Assembly: GCA_032654645.1 (NCBI GenBank)
Contig: JAULAW010000001.1
Location: 46,238-110,237 of the forward strand
Direction: 5' to 3'
Source: CAITJF01 sp032654645
GTDB lineage: Bacteria > Pseudomonadota > Gammaproteobacteria > Burkholderiales > Gallionellaceae
DNA length: 64,000 nucleotides
Both the position numbers and the translations under genes were made by a program. Below, in pieces: positions 42,761 to 52,711 of the stretch (its first letter is position 1; each line of letters begins with the position of its first letter). The notes below the pieces were generated by a model. It saw only the letters and a list, made by a program, of their open reading frames with translations. It searched no databases and was not told the DNA's origin.

Positions 42761-45364
42761 ATGTGCGCGCCGCAGCTCAAAGCCATCGCCGATGCCGACA
42801 GCGCAGGGGACAGGGCGCTGCGCAGCAGCAAAGTGCAGGAACTGGACACCTTCATGCAGAACAACCAGCATCACACTACACCGGTACAGACCGATCCGAA
42901 CAAACTCCCGTTCAGCGTCCCGGACGGCAAGATACGCGCCCCGATCGAAAGCGAAGCGCAATTCCACACCCGCCTGTTCAAGGCAAAGCCCATCCACCTG
43001 GCCGGCCCCATCCCCAACGGCTTCACCCTGCCCGCGGCCACGTTGCCTGTTACACCCACCGCCGCCGACCTCGCCGCGACCGAAGACATCGTCCTCACCC
43101 CCGCGATAACGGCACAAGCCGCAGCCCTCAACCACAACCCGGTGCAAATCTACAACTGGGTGCGCAACACCATCGAATACCTGCCCACCTACGGCTCCAT
43201 CCAGGGGGCGGACATGACCCTGCAGACCAAACGGGGCAACAGCTTCGACACCGCCAGCCTGCTCATCGGCCTGCTCAGAGCCTCCGGCATCCCGGCACGT
43301 TACGTCTACGGCACGGTCCAGATCCCCGCCGACCGGGCGATGAACTGGGTGGGCGGCGTGAGCAAACCCGAAGCCGCCCAACAACTGATGGGGCAGGGCG
43401 GCATCCCCAACATCGGCGTCATCAGCGGTGGTCTCATCAAAACCATCAAACTCGAACACGTCTGGGTCGAAGCCTATGTGGACTACGTCCCCAGCCGGGG
43501 TGCGGTGAACCGTACTCCCGACACCTGGGTACCGATGGACGCCAGCTACAAGCAGTACGCCTACACGCAAGGCATGGACATCAAAGGCCAGGTTCCGCTG
43601 GATGCCCAAGCCTTAGTCACGCAAGCGCAAACGGGTGCGATCATCGACCCATCAGGCTGGGCACAGAACATCAACGGCACGGCCATACAGAGCGCCCTGA
43701 CCAGCTACCAGACCCAGGTGCAAAGCTACATCAACACCACCAAGCCCAATGCCACGGTCGGTGACGTGCTCGGCAGTAAGACCATCGTCCCCAACACCAG
43801 CTCCATCCTGGCAGGCAGCTTGCCCTATACCACCATCGCCACCGGAGGCAAGTTCACCGAACTGCCATTGCAAGTGCGCCACCAGTTCCAATACGACCTG
43901 TATGCCAGCGCCATGGACAGGGCGATGGGCACGCCCGTCATCAGCCTCGCGCAAAGCCTGCCCGCACTGGCAGGCAAAAAGATCACCCTGTCGTTCGCCC
44001 CGGCCACCGCAGCCGATGCCAACCTGATCGCCAGCTATTTGCCCGCACCCAATGCCAACGGCACGCCTATCCTGCCCAGCCAGTTGCCCACCTCGCTGCC
44101 TGGCTACCTGATCCACCTGTCAGCCGAGTTCAGGGTCGATGGGCAACTCGTTGCATCGGGCGGAAACTTCACCATGGGACAGGAACTGGTGAGCAGCGCA
44201 GGCGTATTTGATCCGGTGAATGGCTGGAGTTTTGGTCAGGACGCACTTCCCACTGCCGGAGAATACATCGCTACACATCTCGATTTGCAAGGGGTGAGCC
44301 AAACCCAACTGCAAACCCTCAAGGACAAACTGGCCGCCACGCAAGCCAAACTCACCACGGCCCAATACACCGGCATCACCAAAGAAGACATAGCAGGCGA
44401 CATGCTGTACAGCACCGTCCTGAGCTATTTCGCGACCAACCAGACTGCTTCGCAAATATCTCAGCGTGCGGCAGGTATTGTTGAATACCGCAAACCCTCG
44501 TTCGGTCACTTCCTGACCAGTGCCAAAACCACCTACTGGTTCGGCATACCGAGAAATGTGTCCTTCCCAGGCTTGGTGATGGACATCAAGCGCTATGCCA
44601 GCATCGTGGTGGCGAAAGATAATAGCCCGACGGTGGGCTATGTCAAACAGAGCGGCATGCGCTTATCTGCTTATGAACATCTGATCCCGGAGAAAATGTT
44701 CACCGATCCGCTTGATCCGAATCGTCCGCAAGGGATAAGTGCAGTGAAGGCATTGGCACTGGCAGGCAGCCAGGGGCAAAAGATATTTACGATGAACGCA
44801 GCGAACCAAGCTAACCATGCCACTTTATTGGCGCAGGTCACTATTGATGCCTACGCCAGAGCCGAGATACAGAACGCACTAGCAGCAGGTAAAGAAGTGA
44901 CCGTTCATCAAGCCCCCATCACGCAAAGTGGTTGGACGGGCAGTGGCTACATCGTCACAGACCCGGCTACAGGTTCGGGGGCGTATAAGATTAGTGGCGG
45001 GGCGAATGGGGGGGCGTTGATTGTTGGCGGTGATACTACAATGATTGCAATTCAATCATTAGCGAACATTATCGCCGAACTTGCTTCTGGCCTCCTGAAA
45101 TTTATTGGGCAGGCTCTAACTCATTTTCTCGGCATACTTGATGGAATCGATATCTGGTCTGCTTGTCAATCAACGGGACAAAAAGTTGGGGGAGTTGCCG
45201 GGTTTCTTGTTTATAGCTATACGATGGGTGCGCTATTCAGTGCTATTGCAAACCCACTATCCTTTACGCCAATCGGGTTGATCGTGCTTTATGCGATACT
45301 TTTTTCAATCGTGATGAAATTGATTGTCGATCAAATTATTGCTGATTGTCGGCGTTACCCCTGA
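42761..45364 (+). CDS. Orphan toxin cassette E
   Basis: 867 residues starting MCAPQLKAIADADSAGDRAL, entering the family near the end of the coiled coil, without a signal peptide. The pseudo-transglutaminase core (RGNSFDTASL, EHVWVEAY, VPMDASYKQY) is intact. Several positions differ from the other copies (HFLTSAKTTYWFGIPRNVSF), so it is the most diverged carrier. The unique tip of about 116 residues after GAYKISGGANGG has amphipathic then hydrophobic helices (VGGDTTMIAIQSLANIIAEL..., YAILFSIVMKLIVDQI) and two Cys. It is followed by a 71-residue membrane protein. Confidence 0.65.
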   Translation: MCAPQLKAIADADSAGDRALRSSKVQELDTFMQNNQHHTTPVQTDPNKLPFSVPDGKIRAPIESEAQFHTRLFKAKPIHLAGPIPNGFTLPAATLPVTPTAADLAATEDIVLTPAITAQAAALNHNPVQIYNWVRNTIEYLPTYGSIQGADMTLQTKRGNSFDTASLLIGLLRASGIPARYVYGTVQIPADRAMNWVGGVSKPEAAQQLMGQGGIPNIGVISGGLIKTIKLEHVWVEAYVDYVPSRGAVNRTPDTWVPMDASYKQYAYTQGMDIKGQVPLDAQALVTQAQTGAIIDPSGWAQNINGTAIQSALTSYQTQVQSYINTTKPNATVGDVLGSKTIVPNTSSILAGSLPYTTIATGGKFTELPLQVRHQFQYDLYASAMDRAMGTPVISLAQSLPALAGKKITLSFAPATAADANLIASYLPAPNANGTPILPSQLPTSLPGYLIHLSAEFRVDGQLVASGGNFTMGQELVSSAGVFDPVNGWSFGQDALPTAGEYIATHLDLQGVSQTQLQTLKDKLAATQAKLTTAQYTGITKEDIAGDMLYSTVLSYFATNQTASQISQRAAGIVEYRKPSFGHFLTSAKTTYWFGIPRNVSFPGLVMDIKRYASIVVAKDNSPTVGYVKQSGMRLSAYEHLIPEKMFTDPLDPNRPQGISAVKALALAGSQGQKIFTMNAANQANHATLLAQVTIDAYARAEIQNALAAGKEVTVHQAPITQSGWTGSGYIVTDPATGSGAYKISGGANGGALIVGGDTTMIAIQSLANIIAELASGLLKFIGQALTHFLGILDGIDIWSACQSTGQKVGGVAGFLVYSYTMGALFSAIANPLSFTPIGLIVLYAILFSIVMKLIVDQIIADCRRYP

Positions 45365-45391
45365 AATTTAACTGCAAGGAATTTTTCATGT

Positions 45392-45607
45392 ATGACTAGT
45401 ATTTTTCGAATTGTTGTAGTCAGCCTATTGCTCATATTTTCTGCGGGTGCTCTTGCAAAATCATACTGGGCAACTTGGATTGTCACTATTGCTTTATTAG
45501 TTGTTTTTGTACTGCCTAACTCACGCTACCCTTTTCTCGAAAAAAAAAGGGGAGTTATCATGTCATTTCTGCTGATTGCTTTTTTTGTGTCGCTCTATAT
45601 TGGGTGA
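45392..45607 (+). CDS. Small membrane protein, candidate immunity E
   Basis: A 71-residue protein with three hydrophobic stretches (IVVVSLLLIFSAGALA; ATWIVTIALLVVFVLP; IMSFLLIAFFVSLYIG). AAGGA precedes the ATG. It starts 27 bp after toxin E, and the duplicated immunity C copy follows 35 bp later. Confidence 0.6.
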   Translation: MTSIFRIVVVSLLLIFSAGALAKSYWATWIVTIALLVVFVLPNSRYPFLEKKRGVIMSFLLIAFFVSLYIG

Positions 45608-45642
45608 TTGGCAAAAGGAGTTGCTGCTTCAGGGGCATGTAA

Positions 45643-45857
45643 ATGAGCGAATATATGCGATTTTTTGTCGCCACGATAATTGGCACAGTATTGGGAGTGA
45701 TTCTTTACCGAACCCTTGTAGATAAAAAATTTCCATTATCATCCTCAATTGGGATTGCACTTGGGGGAGCTGGTATAGGTGGTCTTTTTGGAATCATGCT
45801 TGTTCCATCAATTTACGACCTTGATAAATCCCCCCTGTTTCTTTGGGGATTTCCTAG
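45643..45857 (+). pseudogene. Second copy of immunity C, split by three stacked IS elements (5' part)
   Basis: Nearly identical to 39585-39799 (MSEYMRFFVATIIGTVLGVI...). It breaks at CTAG 45854-45857, where an IS701-family element begins; the missing 3' part, starting from the same CTAG, resumes at 50194. The duplication also covers about 25 bp upstream and the start of the following carrier, so an immunity C plus carrier unit was copied as a block. Confidence 0.85.
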
Positions 45858-47318
45858 TCTTACTGTGTCAAACTTAACAAAACCCTGCGATAATTGCCCC
45901 ATTCCATACCGAAGGGGATGCAATGGGAAATCTGTCGGAGTTTGAGAGTTATCTTGAGCACCTGTGCGAAGTTTTGGGATATGTGGATCGGAGTGTCGGC
46001 TTGAAGGACTACTGCCGGGGATTGATGCTGCCTATTGCGCGCAAGAGCGTCGAACCGCTGGCTGCCTGCTCCGACCCGCTGCATGTGGCGGCCAAACACC
46101 AATCGCTGCACCATTTCGTGGCCAAGTCCACGTGGTCGGACACGGCTGTCATGGGGCGCGTGCGCGATTGGGTTGTGCCCGTGCTCGGGCTTGATGGCGG
46201 GAGCTACTGGATCGTCGACGACACGGGTTTCCCGAAGAAGGGGAAGTGTTCGGTCGGCGTCGCCCGGCAGTATTGCGGCCAACTGGGCAAGCAGGACAAC
46301 TGCCAGGTCGCGGTCAGCCTGTCGCTGGCAAGCGAGCGGGGCAGCATTCCCATCGCATACCGACTCTATCTTCCCAAAGACTGGGCCGATGATACGGGGC
46401 GCCGCCGCGCGGCAGGCGTTCCCGGCGACATCGCGTTCGCGACCAAACCCGAGATCGCCTTGGGGCAGATGCGCCAGGCCGTTGCTGCGGGCGTGCCCAT
46501 GGGCGTGGTGTTGGCGGACGCGGGGTATGGAGACGAAACCGCCTTTCGTGACGGCATCACCGAATTGGGTATGCTCTACGCGGTCGGCATTCGCCCGGCC
46601 ACCACGGTATGGGCGCCTGGGACTGCGCCACTGCCGCCCAAGCCTTGGGCTGGTCGCGGCATACGCCCGACGCGGCTGCGCCGCGAACCCGGCAATGAGC
46701 CGGTCGCGGTGAAGGCGTTGGCGATGGCGTTACCGCAACAGGCCTGGCGCACTGTCACCTGGCGCGAGGGTAGCAATGCCGACCTGTCCTCCCGTTTCGC
46801 CGCCGTGCGCGTCCGTCCCGCCCACCGGGATTATCTCGGCACCGAAATGCGCCCCGAGGAATGGTTGCTGATCGAATGGCCGGAAGGCGAACCCGAGCCG
46901 GCAAAATACTTCCTCTCCACCGCCCCGGCCTGGGCCACGCTGGAGCAATTGGTTTTCGTGGCCAAGATGCGCTGGCGCATCGAGCGGGACTACCAGGAAC
47001 TCAAGCAGGAGTTCGGTCTCTCGCATTACGAGGGCCGGGGCTGGCAAGGCTTTCACCACCACGCCACCTTGTGCATTGCGGCCTACGGCTTTCTCGTTGC
47101 GCAGCGCCTGGGCCGTGATGGCTCCAAAAAAAACTGCGCTCGACCAGAAACATCTCCGTTACCCGCAGATTACGTCCCTCGCGGAAGCCGGGCGAGCGCA
47201 GCGGCATGTGCCGGACTCCATTCCGACGCTGCGATTTCTCATCGCGCAAGCAATCGCCAGAGCGCTCCAGCGATGCCCTTGCTGCGGCGGGGGTAGATAT
47301 GTTTACTGACACAGTAAG
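45858..47318 (+). mobile_element. IS701-family insertion sequence
   Basis: 13-bp inverted repeats TCTTACTGTGTCA (45858-45870) and TGACACAGTAAGA (47306-47318), flanked by CTAG on both sides (45854-45857 and 47319-47322), which agrees with the 4-bp YTAR duplications of the family. Length 1461 bp. Confidence 0.9.
45923..47296 (+). CDS. IS701-family transposase, probably frameshifted near its end
   Basis: A 457-residue frame of the DDE_5/IS701 type: WIVDDTGFPKKGKCSVGVAR with the first catalytic Asp, VLADAGYGDE with the second, and KMRWRIERDYQELKQEFGLS with the Glu. Up to about residue 395 (ATLCIAAYGFLVAQR) it matches the family. After an A8 tract (about 47127) the expected C-terminus RHVPDSIPTLRFLIAQAIAR then CPCC is found in another frame (ending 47309), whereas this frame runs on with unrelated sequence. 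Either the element is disabled by a base change in the tract or it uses slippage. The catalytic core itself is complete. Confidence 0.85.
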   Translation: MGNLSEFESYLEHLCEVLGYVDRSVGLKDYCRGLMLPIARKSVEPLAACSDPLHVAAKHQSLHHFVAKSTWSDTAVMGRVRDWVVPVLGLDGGSYWIVDDTGFPKKGKCSVGVARQYCGQLGKQDNCQVAVSLSLASERGSIPIAYRLYLPKDWADDTGRRRAAGVPGDIAFATKPEIALGQMRQAVAAGVPMGVVLADAGYGDETAFRDGITELGMLYAVGIRPATTVWAPGTAPLPPKPWAGRGIRPTRLRREPGNEPVAVKALAMALPQQAWRTVTWREGSNADLSSRFAAVRVRPAHRDYLGTEMRPEEWLLIEWPEGEPEPAKYFLSTAPAWATLEQLVFVAKMRWRIERDYQELKQEFGLSHYEGRGWQGFHHHATLCIAAYGFLVAQRLGRDGSKKNCARPETSPLPADYVPRGSRASAAACAGLHSDAAISHRASNRQSAPAMPLLRRG

Positions 47319-47321
47319 ACT

Positions 47322-48569
47322 AGTAGTTCGTTCCGGTAAAATACTTACAGATTGATATATAATTGCCATGGCTCTTATACAACTCTTAGCGGGGGTGATC
47401 ATGGCGGGCAAGACGAAACGTGCTGCACTGGTATTGACGGAGGATCAGAGGACGATGTTGAAGGAACTGTCCAGATCGAGAACAGCGTCGGCGCGCGAGA
47501 TTGAACGCGCCAAGGTGCTGATCGGCTACGCCGATGGTATCTCGATTGTTGGCCTGCAACGGCAGACCGGGGGCAGTCGCCCGACTATCTACAAATGCAT
47601 CGACAAGGCACTGGCGGCGGGCGTGCAGATGGGGTTGAAGGACGCTTACCACCGCCCGCACGAACCGGAAATCAGCAATGAAGCCCGCGCTTGGGTAGCG
47701 AGCATCGCCTGCACCAAGCCCAAGGATAACGGTTTAGCTGCGGAGCTGTGGACAATATCCGGCTTGGCCAGCTTTGTATCCGAACACGCCGGGTCTGCGG
47801 GCTTTCCCCGGCTGGCGCACGCGGGCAAGAGCACCGTATGGCGCATTCTCGACGAGAACGAAATCAAGCCCCACAAGATCCGTTACTATTTAGAAAAACG
47901 TGATCCAGAGTTTGACCGCAAGATGCAGGAAGTCTTGCTGGTTTACCGGGATGTTTCGATCTACCGCGAAGGTGCTGTTCATGATGGGCGACCCGAGCCC
48001 ATCTATACTGTCAGCGTCGATGAAAAACCCGGGGTTCAGGCTATCGGGCTAACCGCTCCCGACCTGCCGCCCGTTCCCGGAAAACACTCAGCCATTGGGC
48101 GAGATTACGAATATATCCGCCATGGAACCGTATCGATCCTGGCCGGAATTGATCTGCACTCGGGCCATATTTTCGCCAACGTGGAAGATCGCCACCGTAG
48201 CGTTGAGTTCATCGCGTTACTCAAACGGCTTGACGAGCACTACCCGCCCGAGGCAATCATCCGCGTGGTGCTGGATAATCATTCGGCACACATCTCGAAA
48301 GAAACGTTAGCCTATCTTGCAACTCGACCAGGGCGCTTCGAGTATGTTCATACGCCCAAACATGGCTCTTGGCTTAATCTGATAGAGTGTGCCTTCTCGA
48401 AGATGTCCAGAACCTTCCTGCGCCACATCCGGGTAAACTCCATTGATGAGTTGAAGGCACGAATCATGAAGGGCATTGACGAGATCAACGCCTCACCCGT
48501 CGTGTTCCGCTGGAACAAGTTTGACCTTGGGGTGGCTTAATGTGTAAATATTTTACCGGAACGCACTAC
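47322..48569 (+). mobile_element. IS630-family insertion sequence
   Basis: Ends GTAGTTCGTTCCGGTAAAAT (left) and the complement of GTAGTGCGTTCCGGTAAAAT (right), about 27 bp with two mismatches, with the TA target on both sides (47320-47321 and 48570-48571). Because the element begins with G and ends with C, insertion into CTAG recreates CTAG at both edges. It sits directly at the right flank of the IS701 element. Confidence 0.88.
47401..48540 (+). CDS. IS630-family transposase
   Basis: About 379 residues from ATG 47401 (MAGKTKRAALVLTEDQRTML), preferred over ATG 47368 because the family starts here and a GGGGGTG site precedes it. It has an N-terminal HTH pair (GISIVGLQRQTGGSRPTIYK) and a DDE core: YTVSVDEKPGVQ (Asp), VVLDNHSAHIS (Asp) and SWLNLIECAFSKM (Glu). 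The frame is uninterrupted and all three acidic residues are present, so it may be active. Confidence 0.9.
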   Translation: MAGKTKRAALVLTEDQRTMLKELSRSRTASAREIERAKVLIGYADGISIVGLQRQTGGSRPTIYKCIDKALAAGVQMGLKDAYHRPHEPEISNEARAWVASIACTKPKDNGLAAELWTISGLASFVSEHAGSAGFPRLAHAGKSTVWRILDENEIKPHKIRYYLEKRDPEFDRKMQEVLLVYRDVSIYREGAVHDGRPEPIYTVSVDEKPGVQAIGLTAPDLPPVPGKHSAIGRDYEYIRHGTVSILAGIDLHSGHIFANVEDRHRSVEFIALLKRLDEHYPPEAIIRVVLDNHSAHISKETLAYLATRPGRFEYVHTPKHGSWLNLIECAFSKMSRTFLRHIRVNSIDELKARIMKGIDEINASPVVFRWNKFDLGVA

Positions 48570-48572
48570 TAG

Positions 48573-50193
48573 CAGCCTGTCTGGCTTCCCGTTAACTTCA
48601 ACAGCAACTCGGACTTGCCGAGCGGATCTGATCGTAATTTCATAAATTGTATTTTCAGTTTTTCATCAGGTAACTTTTCGGACACTCAAGAGCGGTCATT
48701 CCCTTCGTAAATCGCTTCATTGCCGCTCCAAACTACCCTGCCAACACAAACATTCGCTTCAAATTCCACGCCATCGCGACCAGATCGAACTCGCCGCTGA
48801 CGTTTTTCAATCCTCGAAGAGAGAATTGTCGGAATCCCAGTATCGCCTTGATGATGCCAAACACCGGCTCCACCGTGCATTTGCGTTTCGCGTAGAGCGC
48901 CCGCCCTGCCATCGTCAGCAGCAAATGGCGCATCTTCTCAACCTCCGTGGCATCTGCCGATAGCGGCGGCGGTTCGGTGAATCGCGCCATCGGGTCAGGG
49001 TGGTGTCCCTCGCGCTTCACCGCGATCAACGGGGTGATTTCCTGTTCGCCGCAGGCTTTGACGTTGGTTTCTGAGAAATAACCCGTGTCCGCGACCAGGC
49101 TGTCCGGTTTGCCCAGTTCAACCGGCAATGCCTTGAGTTGTTTGAGTATCGGTTCGACTTGTTGTTTGTCGTTACACGCCTGCACGGTGTGGGTTGTCAC
49201 GATCAGCATGCTCTCCATGTCCACCGCGATCTGGCTGTTGTAGCACTGATCAAATCCGCCATCGGATACTTTCATGATGCGCGATTCTTCATCGGTGAGG
49301 TTGATCTGGTCTTTGTCCTGCGCGCCCTCCACGGGCGGGACGGGAGGTTTGCCGCGAGGGGGTTTGCCGCTTTCTTTTGATTTTGCTTCACGCTTGTCCA
49401 GTTTGGCCTGGTAGACGGCTTGCTCTTGCTCAAACCGTTCTTTGGCACGTCCTTCAATCTTGGTTTTAGCTTCGGCGATCGCCTTGAGGCGGTCTTCACG
49501 GCGAGCGATCTCATCGGGCAGATTCATGCCATCCGGTATCTTCTCGTTGTCCGCCGCTTCGGCCAGCTCCATGAGCTTCTTTACTTCGTCTTCCAGTTGC
49601 TCTTCCAGTTTCTTGATGTGACCATAACTCATGGCGCTGTGTTTGGATGCGTTGGCTTTGATCTTGCTGCCGTCCAGCGCGATGTTGCCGAGATTGAGTA
49701 CGCCCATAGTGCGGGCGATCAACAGAACTTGCACCATCAGCACTTCGATCTCTTTCAGGAACCGTTTGCGAAAGGTGTTCAGCGTGTTGTGATCCGGGTG
49801 TTCGTCTGCGGCAACAAAACGAAATGCGACCGAATCGTAGGTGGCGTTTTCCAGCTTGCGGCTGGAGAACACGCCCGTGGCGTAACCGTAAACCAGAACG
49901 GACAGCAGCAATGCGGGGTGATACGGGTCACTCCCGCTGGTGCCGTAGGCGCGTTCCATGGGCTTCAAGTCCAGTTGCTCGACAATCTCGACGACAAATC
50001 GCGCCAGATGATGTTCCGGTAGCCAGTCGCTCATCGAAGGCGGGAACAGGTAGTTCATGTCGCGTTTGATCGGCTTGAAGCGGCTCATGGAATTACACCC
50101 AACTTATTGATTGACAAGCATTATTATACCGCACCGCAACTGCAATTGGTTGGTTTTTCTACGATTTTTTTATTGTAGAAGCCAGACAGGCTG
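48573..50193 (-). mobile_element. IS1182-family insertion sequence
   Basis: Perfect 16-bp inverted repeats CAGCCTGTCTGGCTTC (48573-48588) and complement (50178-50193), with CTAG on both sides (48569-48572 and 50194-50197). A remnant of a close relative is at 1902-2181. Confidence 0.92.
48733..50088 (-). CDS. IS1182-family transposase
   Basis: A 451-residue DDE transposase. The N-terminus RDMNYLFPPSMSDWLPEHHL and the AFRFVAADEHPDHNTLNTFR box are typical. The first Asp is in NIALDGSKIKAN, the second in SLVADTGYFSETN, and the Glu in KCTVEPVFGIIKAILGFRQF. A Lys/Glu-rich coiled insert lies at about 175-270. No frameshift is seen. It is read leftward, opposite to the toxin array, so it also blocks read-through into cassette F. 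Confidence 0.92.
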   Translation of the reverse strand: MSRFKPIKRDMNYLFPPSMSDWLPEHHLARFVVEIVEQLDLKPMERAYGTSGSDPYHPALLLSVLVYGYATGVFSSRKLENATYDSVAFRFVAADEHPDHNTLNTFRKRFLKEIEVLMVQVLLIARTMGVLNLGNIALDGSKIKANASKHSAMSYGHIKKLEEQLEDEVKKLMELAEAADNEKIPDGMNLPDEIARREDRLKAIAEAKTKIEGRAKERFEQEQAVYQAKLDKREAKSKESGKPPRGKPPVPPVEGAQDKDQINLTDEESRIMKVSDGGFDQCYNSQIAVDMESMLIVTTHTVQACNDKQQVEPILKQLKALPVELGKPDSLVADTGYFSETNVKACGEQEITPLIAVKREGHHPDPMARFTEPPPLSADATEVEKMRHLLLTMAGRALYAKRKCTVEPVFGIIKAILGFRQFSLRGLKNVSGEFDLVAMAWNLKRMFVLAG

Positions 50194-50264
50194 CTAGCTT
50201 AATTTCGACATTGGCTGCCATAGGAACTCAAAAAAATATGAGTAACTGGACTACTCCACCATGA
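50194..50264 (+). pseudogene. Second copy of immunity C (3' part)
   Basis: CTAGCTTAATTTCGACATTG onward is the continuation of 45643-45857, equivalent to 39796-39866, and ends at the same TGA. Removing everything from 45858 to 50197 restores the intact gene with one CTAG. Confidence 0.85.
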
Positions 50265-50284
50265 TAGTGGTATAGCGTTCGAAT

Positions 50285-52698
50285 ATGTGCTGTCTTATTC
50301 CCGTCCACCTGGCCGGCCCCATCCCCAACGGCTTCACCCTGCCGGCGACCACGCTGCCACTCACGCCCACCGCCGCCGACCTGGCCCCCAGCGAAGACAT
50401 CGTCCTCACCCCCGCGATAACGGCACAGGCCGCCGCCCTCAACCACAACCCGGTGCAAATCTACAACTGGGTGCGCAACAGCATCGAATACCTGCCCACC
50501 TACGGTTCCATCCAGGGGGCGGACATGACCCTGCAGACCAAACGGGGCAACAGCTTCGACACCGCCAGCCTGCTCATCGGCCTGCTCAGAGCCTCCGGCA
50601 TTCCGGCACGTTACGTCTACGGCACGGTCCAGATCCCCGCCGACCGGGCGATGAACTGGGTGGGCGGCGTGAGCAAACCCGAAGCCGCCCAACAACTGAT
50701 GGGGCAGGGCGGCATCCCCAACATCGGCGTGATCAGCGGCGGCGTAGTGAAGTTCATCAAACTCGAACACGTCTGGGTCGAAGCCTATGTGGACTACGTG
50801 CCCAGCCGCGGTGCGGTGAACCGCAGCCCCGACACCTGGATACCGATGGATGCCAGCTACAAGCAGTACACCTACACGCAAGGCATGGACATCAAGACCG
50901 CCGTGCCGCTGGATGCACAGGCACTGGTGACGCAAGCGCAGACCGGCGCCACCATCGACCCCAGCGGCTGGGTGCAGAACGTCAACGGCACGGCGATCCA
51001 GAGCGCGCTGACCAGCTACCAGACCCAGGTGCAAAGCTACATCAACACCACCAAGCCCAACGCCACGGTCGGTGACGTCCTCGGCAGCAAGACCATCGTC
51101 CCCAACACCAGCTCCATCCTCGCCGGTACTTTGCCTTACACTAGGATCGCCACCGGCGGGAAGTTCACCGAACTGCCATTGCAAGTGCGCCACCAGTTCC
51201 AATACAGCCTGTATGTCAGTGCAATGGACAGGGCGATGGATACCCCGGTTATTACCCTCAAGCAGAGCCTGCCCGCCCTGGCAGGCAAAAAGATTACGCT
51301 CTCGTTCGCCCCGGCCACGACAGCCGATGCCGGCCTGATCGCCAGCTATTTGCCCAAGGCACATGCGGACGGCAGCCCTATCCTGCCCAGCGAACTGCCC
51401 GCCAGCCTGCCGGGCTACCTGATCCACCTCATTGCCGAAATGCGCGTGGACGGACAACTCGTCGCCACGGGCGGCAACTTCACGATGGGGCAGGAACTGG
51501 TGAGCAGCATGGGGCTTCTCGACCCCGTCAATGGTTGGAGCTACGGCCAGGATAACCAACCGATTGCGGGGGAGTACATTGCGACGCATGTGGATTTGCA
51601 GGGGGTGAGCACAGCACAGCTTCAGTCTATCCAAGACAAACTGGTTACTACACAAACCAAGATCACAGCAAACCAGTTTGCTGGCCTGACTAAAGAGGAC
51701 ATTTCTGGCGACATCTTGTACAGTGCCGTGTTAAGTTTTTTTGCGAGCAACCAGGCGGCAGCAAAAATATCCGCCCAATCATCAGGCATTGTCGAATATC
51801 GCAAGCCTTCTTTCGGCAACTTTGAGACCAGTGCCAAACCGCTATACTGGTTCGGCATCCCGAGGAATGTCAGCTTCCCTGGAGTGGTCATGGACATTGA
51901 CCGCTATGCCAGTATTGTCGTGGCGAAAGACAATAGTCAGACGGTGGGCTATATCAAACAAAGTGGTATGCGCTTGTCGGCTTATGAACATCTGATCCCG
52001 GAGAAGATGTTTACCGACCCGCTCGATCCCAACCGTCCGCAAGGCGTGAGCGCGGTCAAAGCGTTGGCACTGGCGGCTAGTCAGGGGCAGAAGATTTACA
52101 CTTTGAACGCTGCCAACCAGGCCAGCCATGCTGCGCTATTGGCGCAGGTCACCATTGATGCCAACGCCAGGGCCGAGATACAGAATGCCTTGGCAGCAGG
52201 CAAAGAAGTAACCGTACATGCATCGCCCATTACGCAGAGTGGCTGGACGGGAAGCGGATATATTATCACCGATCCGGCAACAGGGTCGGGGGGGCGTACA
52301 AGATTAGTGGTGGGGCGAATGGGGGATTTCTTGATGTATTGAACTGGCTGTTGGTCTTTACTTTCGGGAAGTACCAAGTGGCTGGTAATTTATCGGGATT
52401 GGCGAAGCCGATTATTGACACCATAGGGAACTTTGCTTCATTTATTACTTTTGCGGTGGACATAATTGACTTAATTCAAAAATGCGCTTCGAGCCAAGAT
52501 TACGCATTAGCAGTTTTAATTTATACGATGGCAATAGTAGCTACTGTTTTTCTGGTGGGAAGTTTGACGGGATTTTGGTTGCCATTTTTGCTGGGGTTGT
52601 TGATGAATGTGGCGATGAATTCATTCAAGGATCAATTGACTACTCGCCTTTGTCGTTATGACTTTAGAAAATTACGCAACGAACATCAATTCGCTTAA
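50285..52698 (+). pseudogene. Orphan toxin cassette F, frameshifted at a 7-G tract
   Basis: The first frame (50285-52342, 685 residues) starts MCCLIPVHLAGPIPNGFTLP, like cassette D, and has the core RGNSFDTASL, EHVWVEAY and IPMDASYKQY. At 52288-52294 it has seven G where all other copies have five, just before the boundary motif, so the frame ends after 16 residues of wrong sequence. In the restored frame GAYKISGGANGG is followed by a unique hydrophobic tip of about 120 residues ending at 52698 (from 52339: FLDVLNWLLVFTFGKYQVAG..., IYTMAIVATVFLVGSLTGFW). Slippage back to 5 or 8 G would restore it, so this could be a phase-variable switch as well as simple decay. Confidence 0.75.
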
Positions 52699-52711
52699 GT
52701 TGGAGCCTGCG

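Noticed and set aside
50228..51655. Minus-strand frames opposite the toxin carriers (also 32521-33528, 40901-41830, 42737-43609)
   Set aside because: They recur only because the carriers are repeated; the plus-strand proteins are conserved at the residue level.
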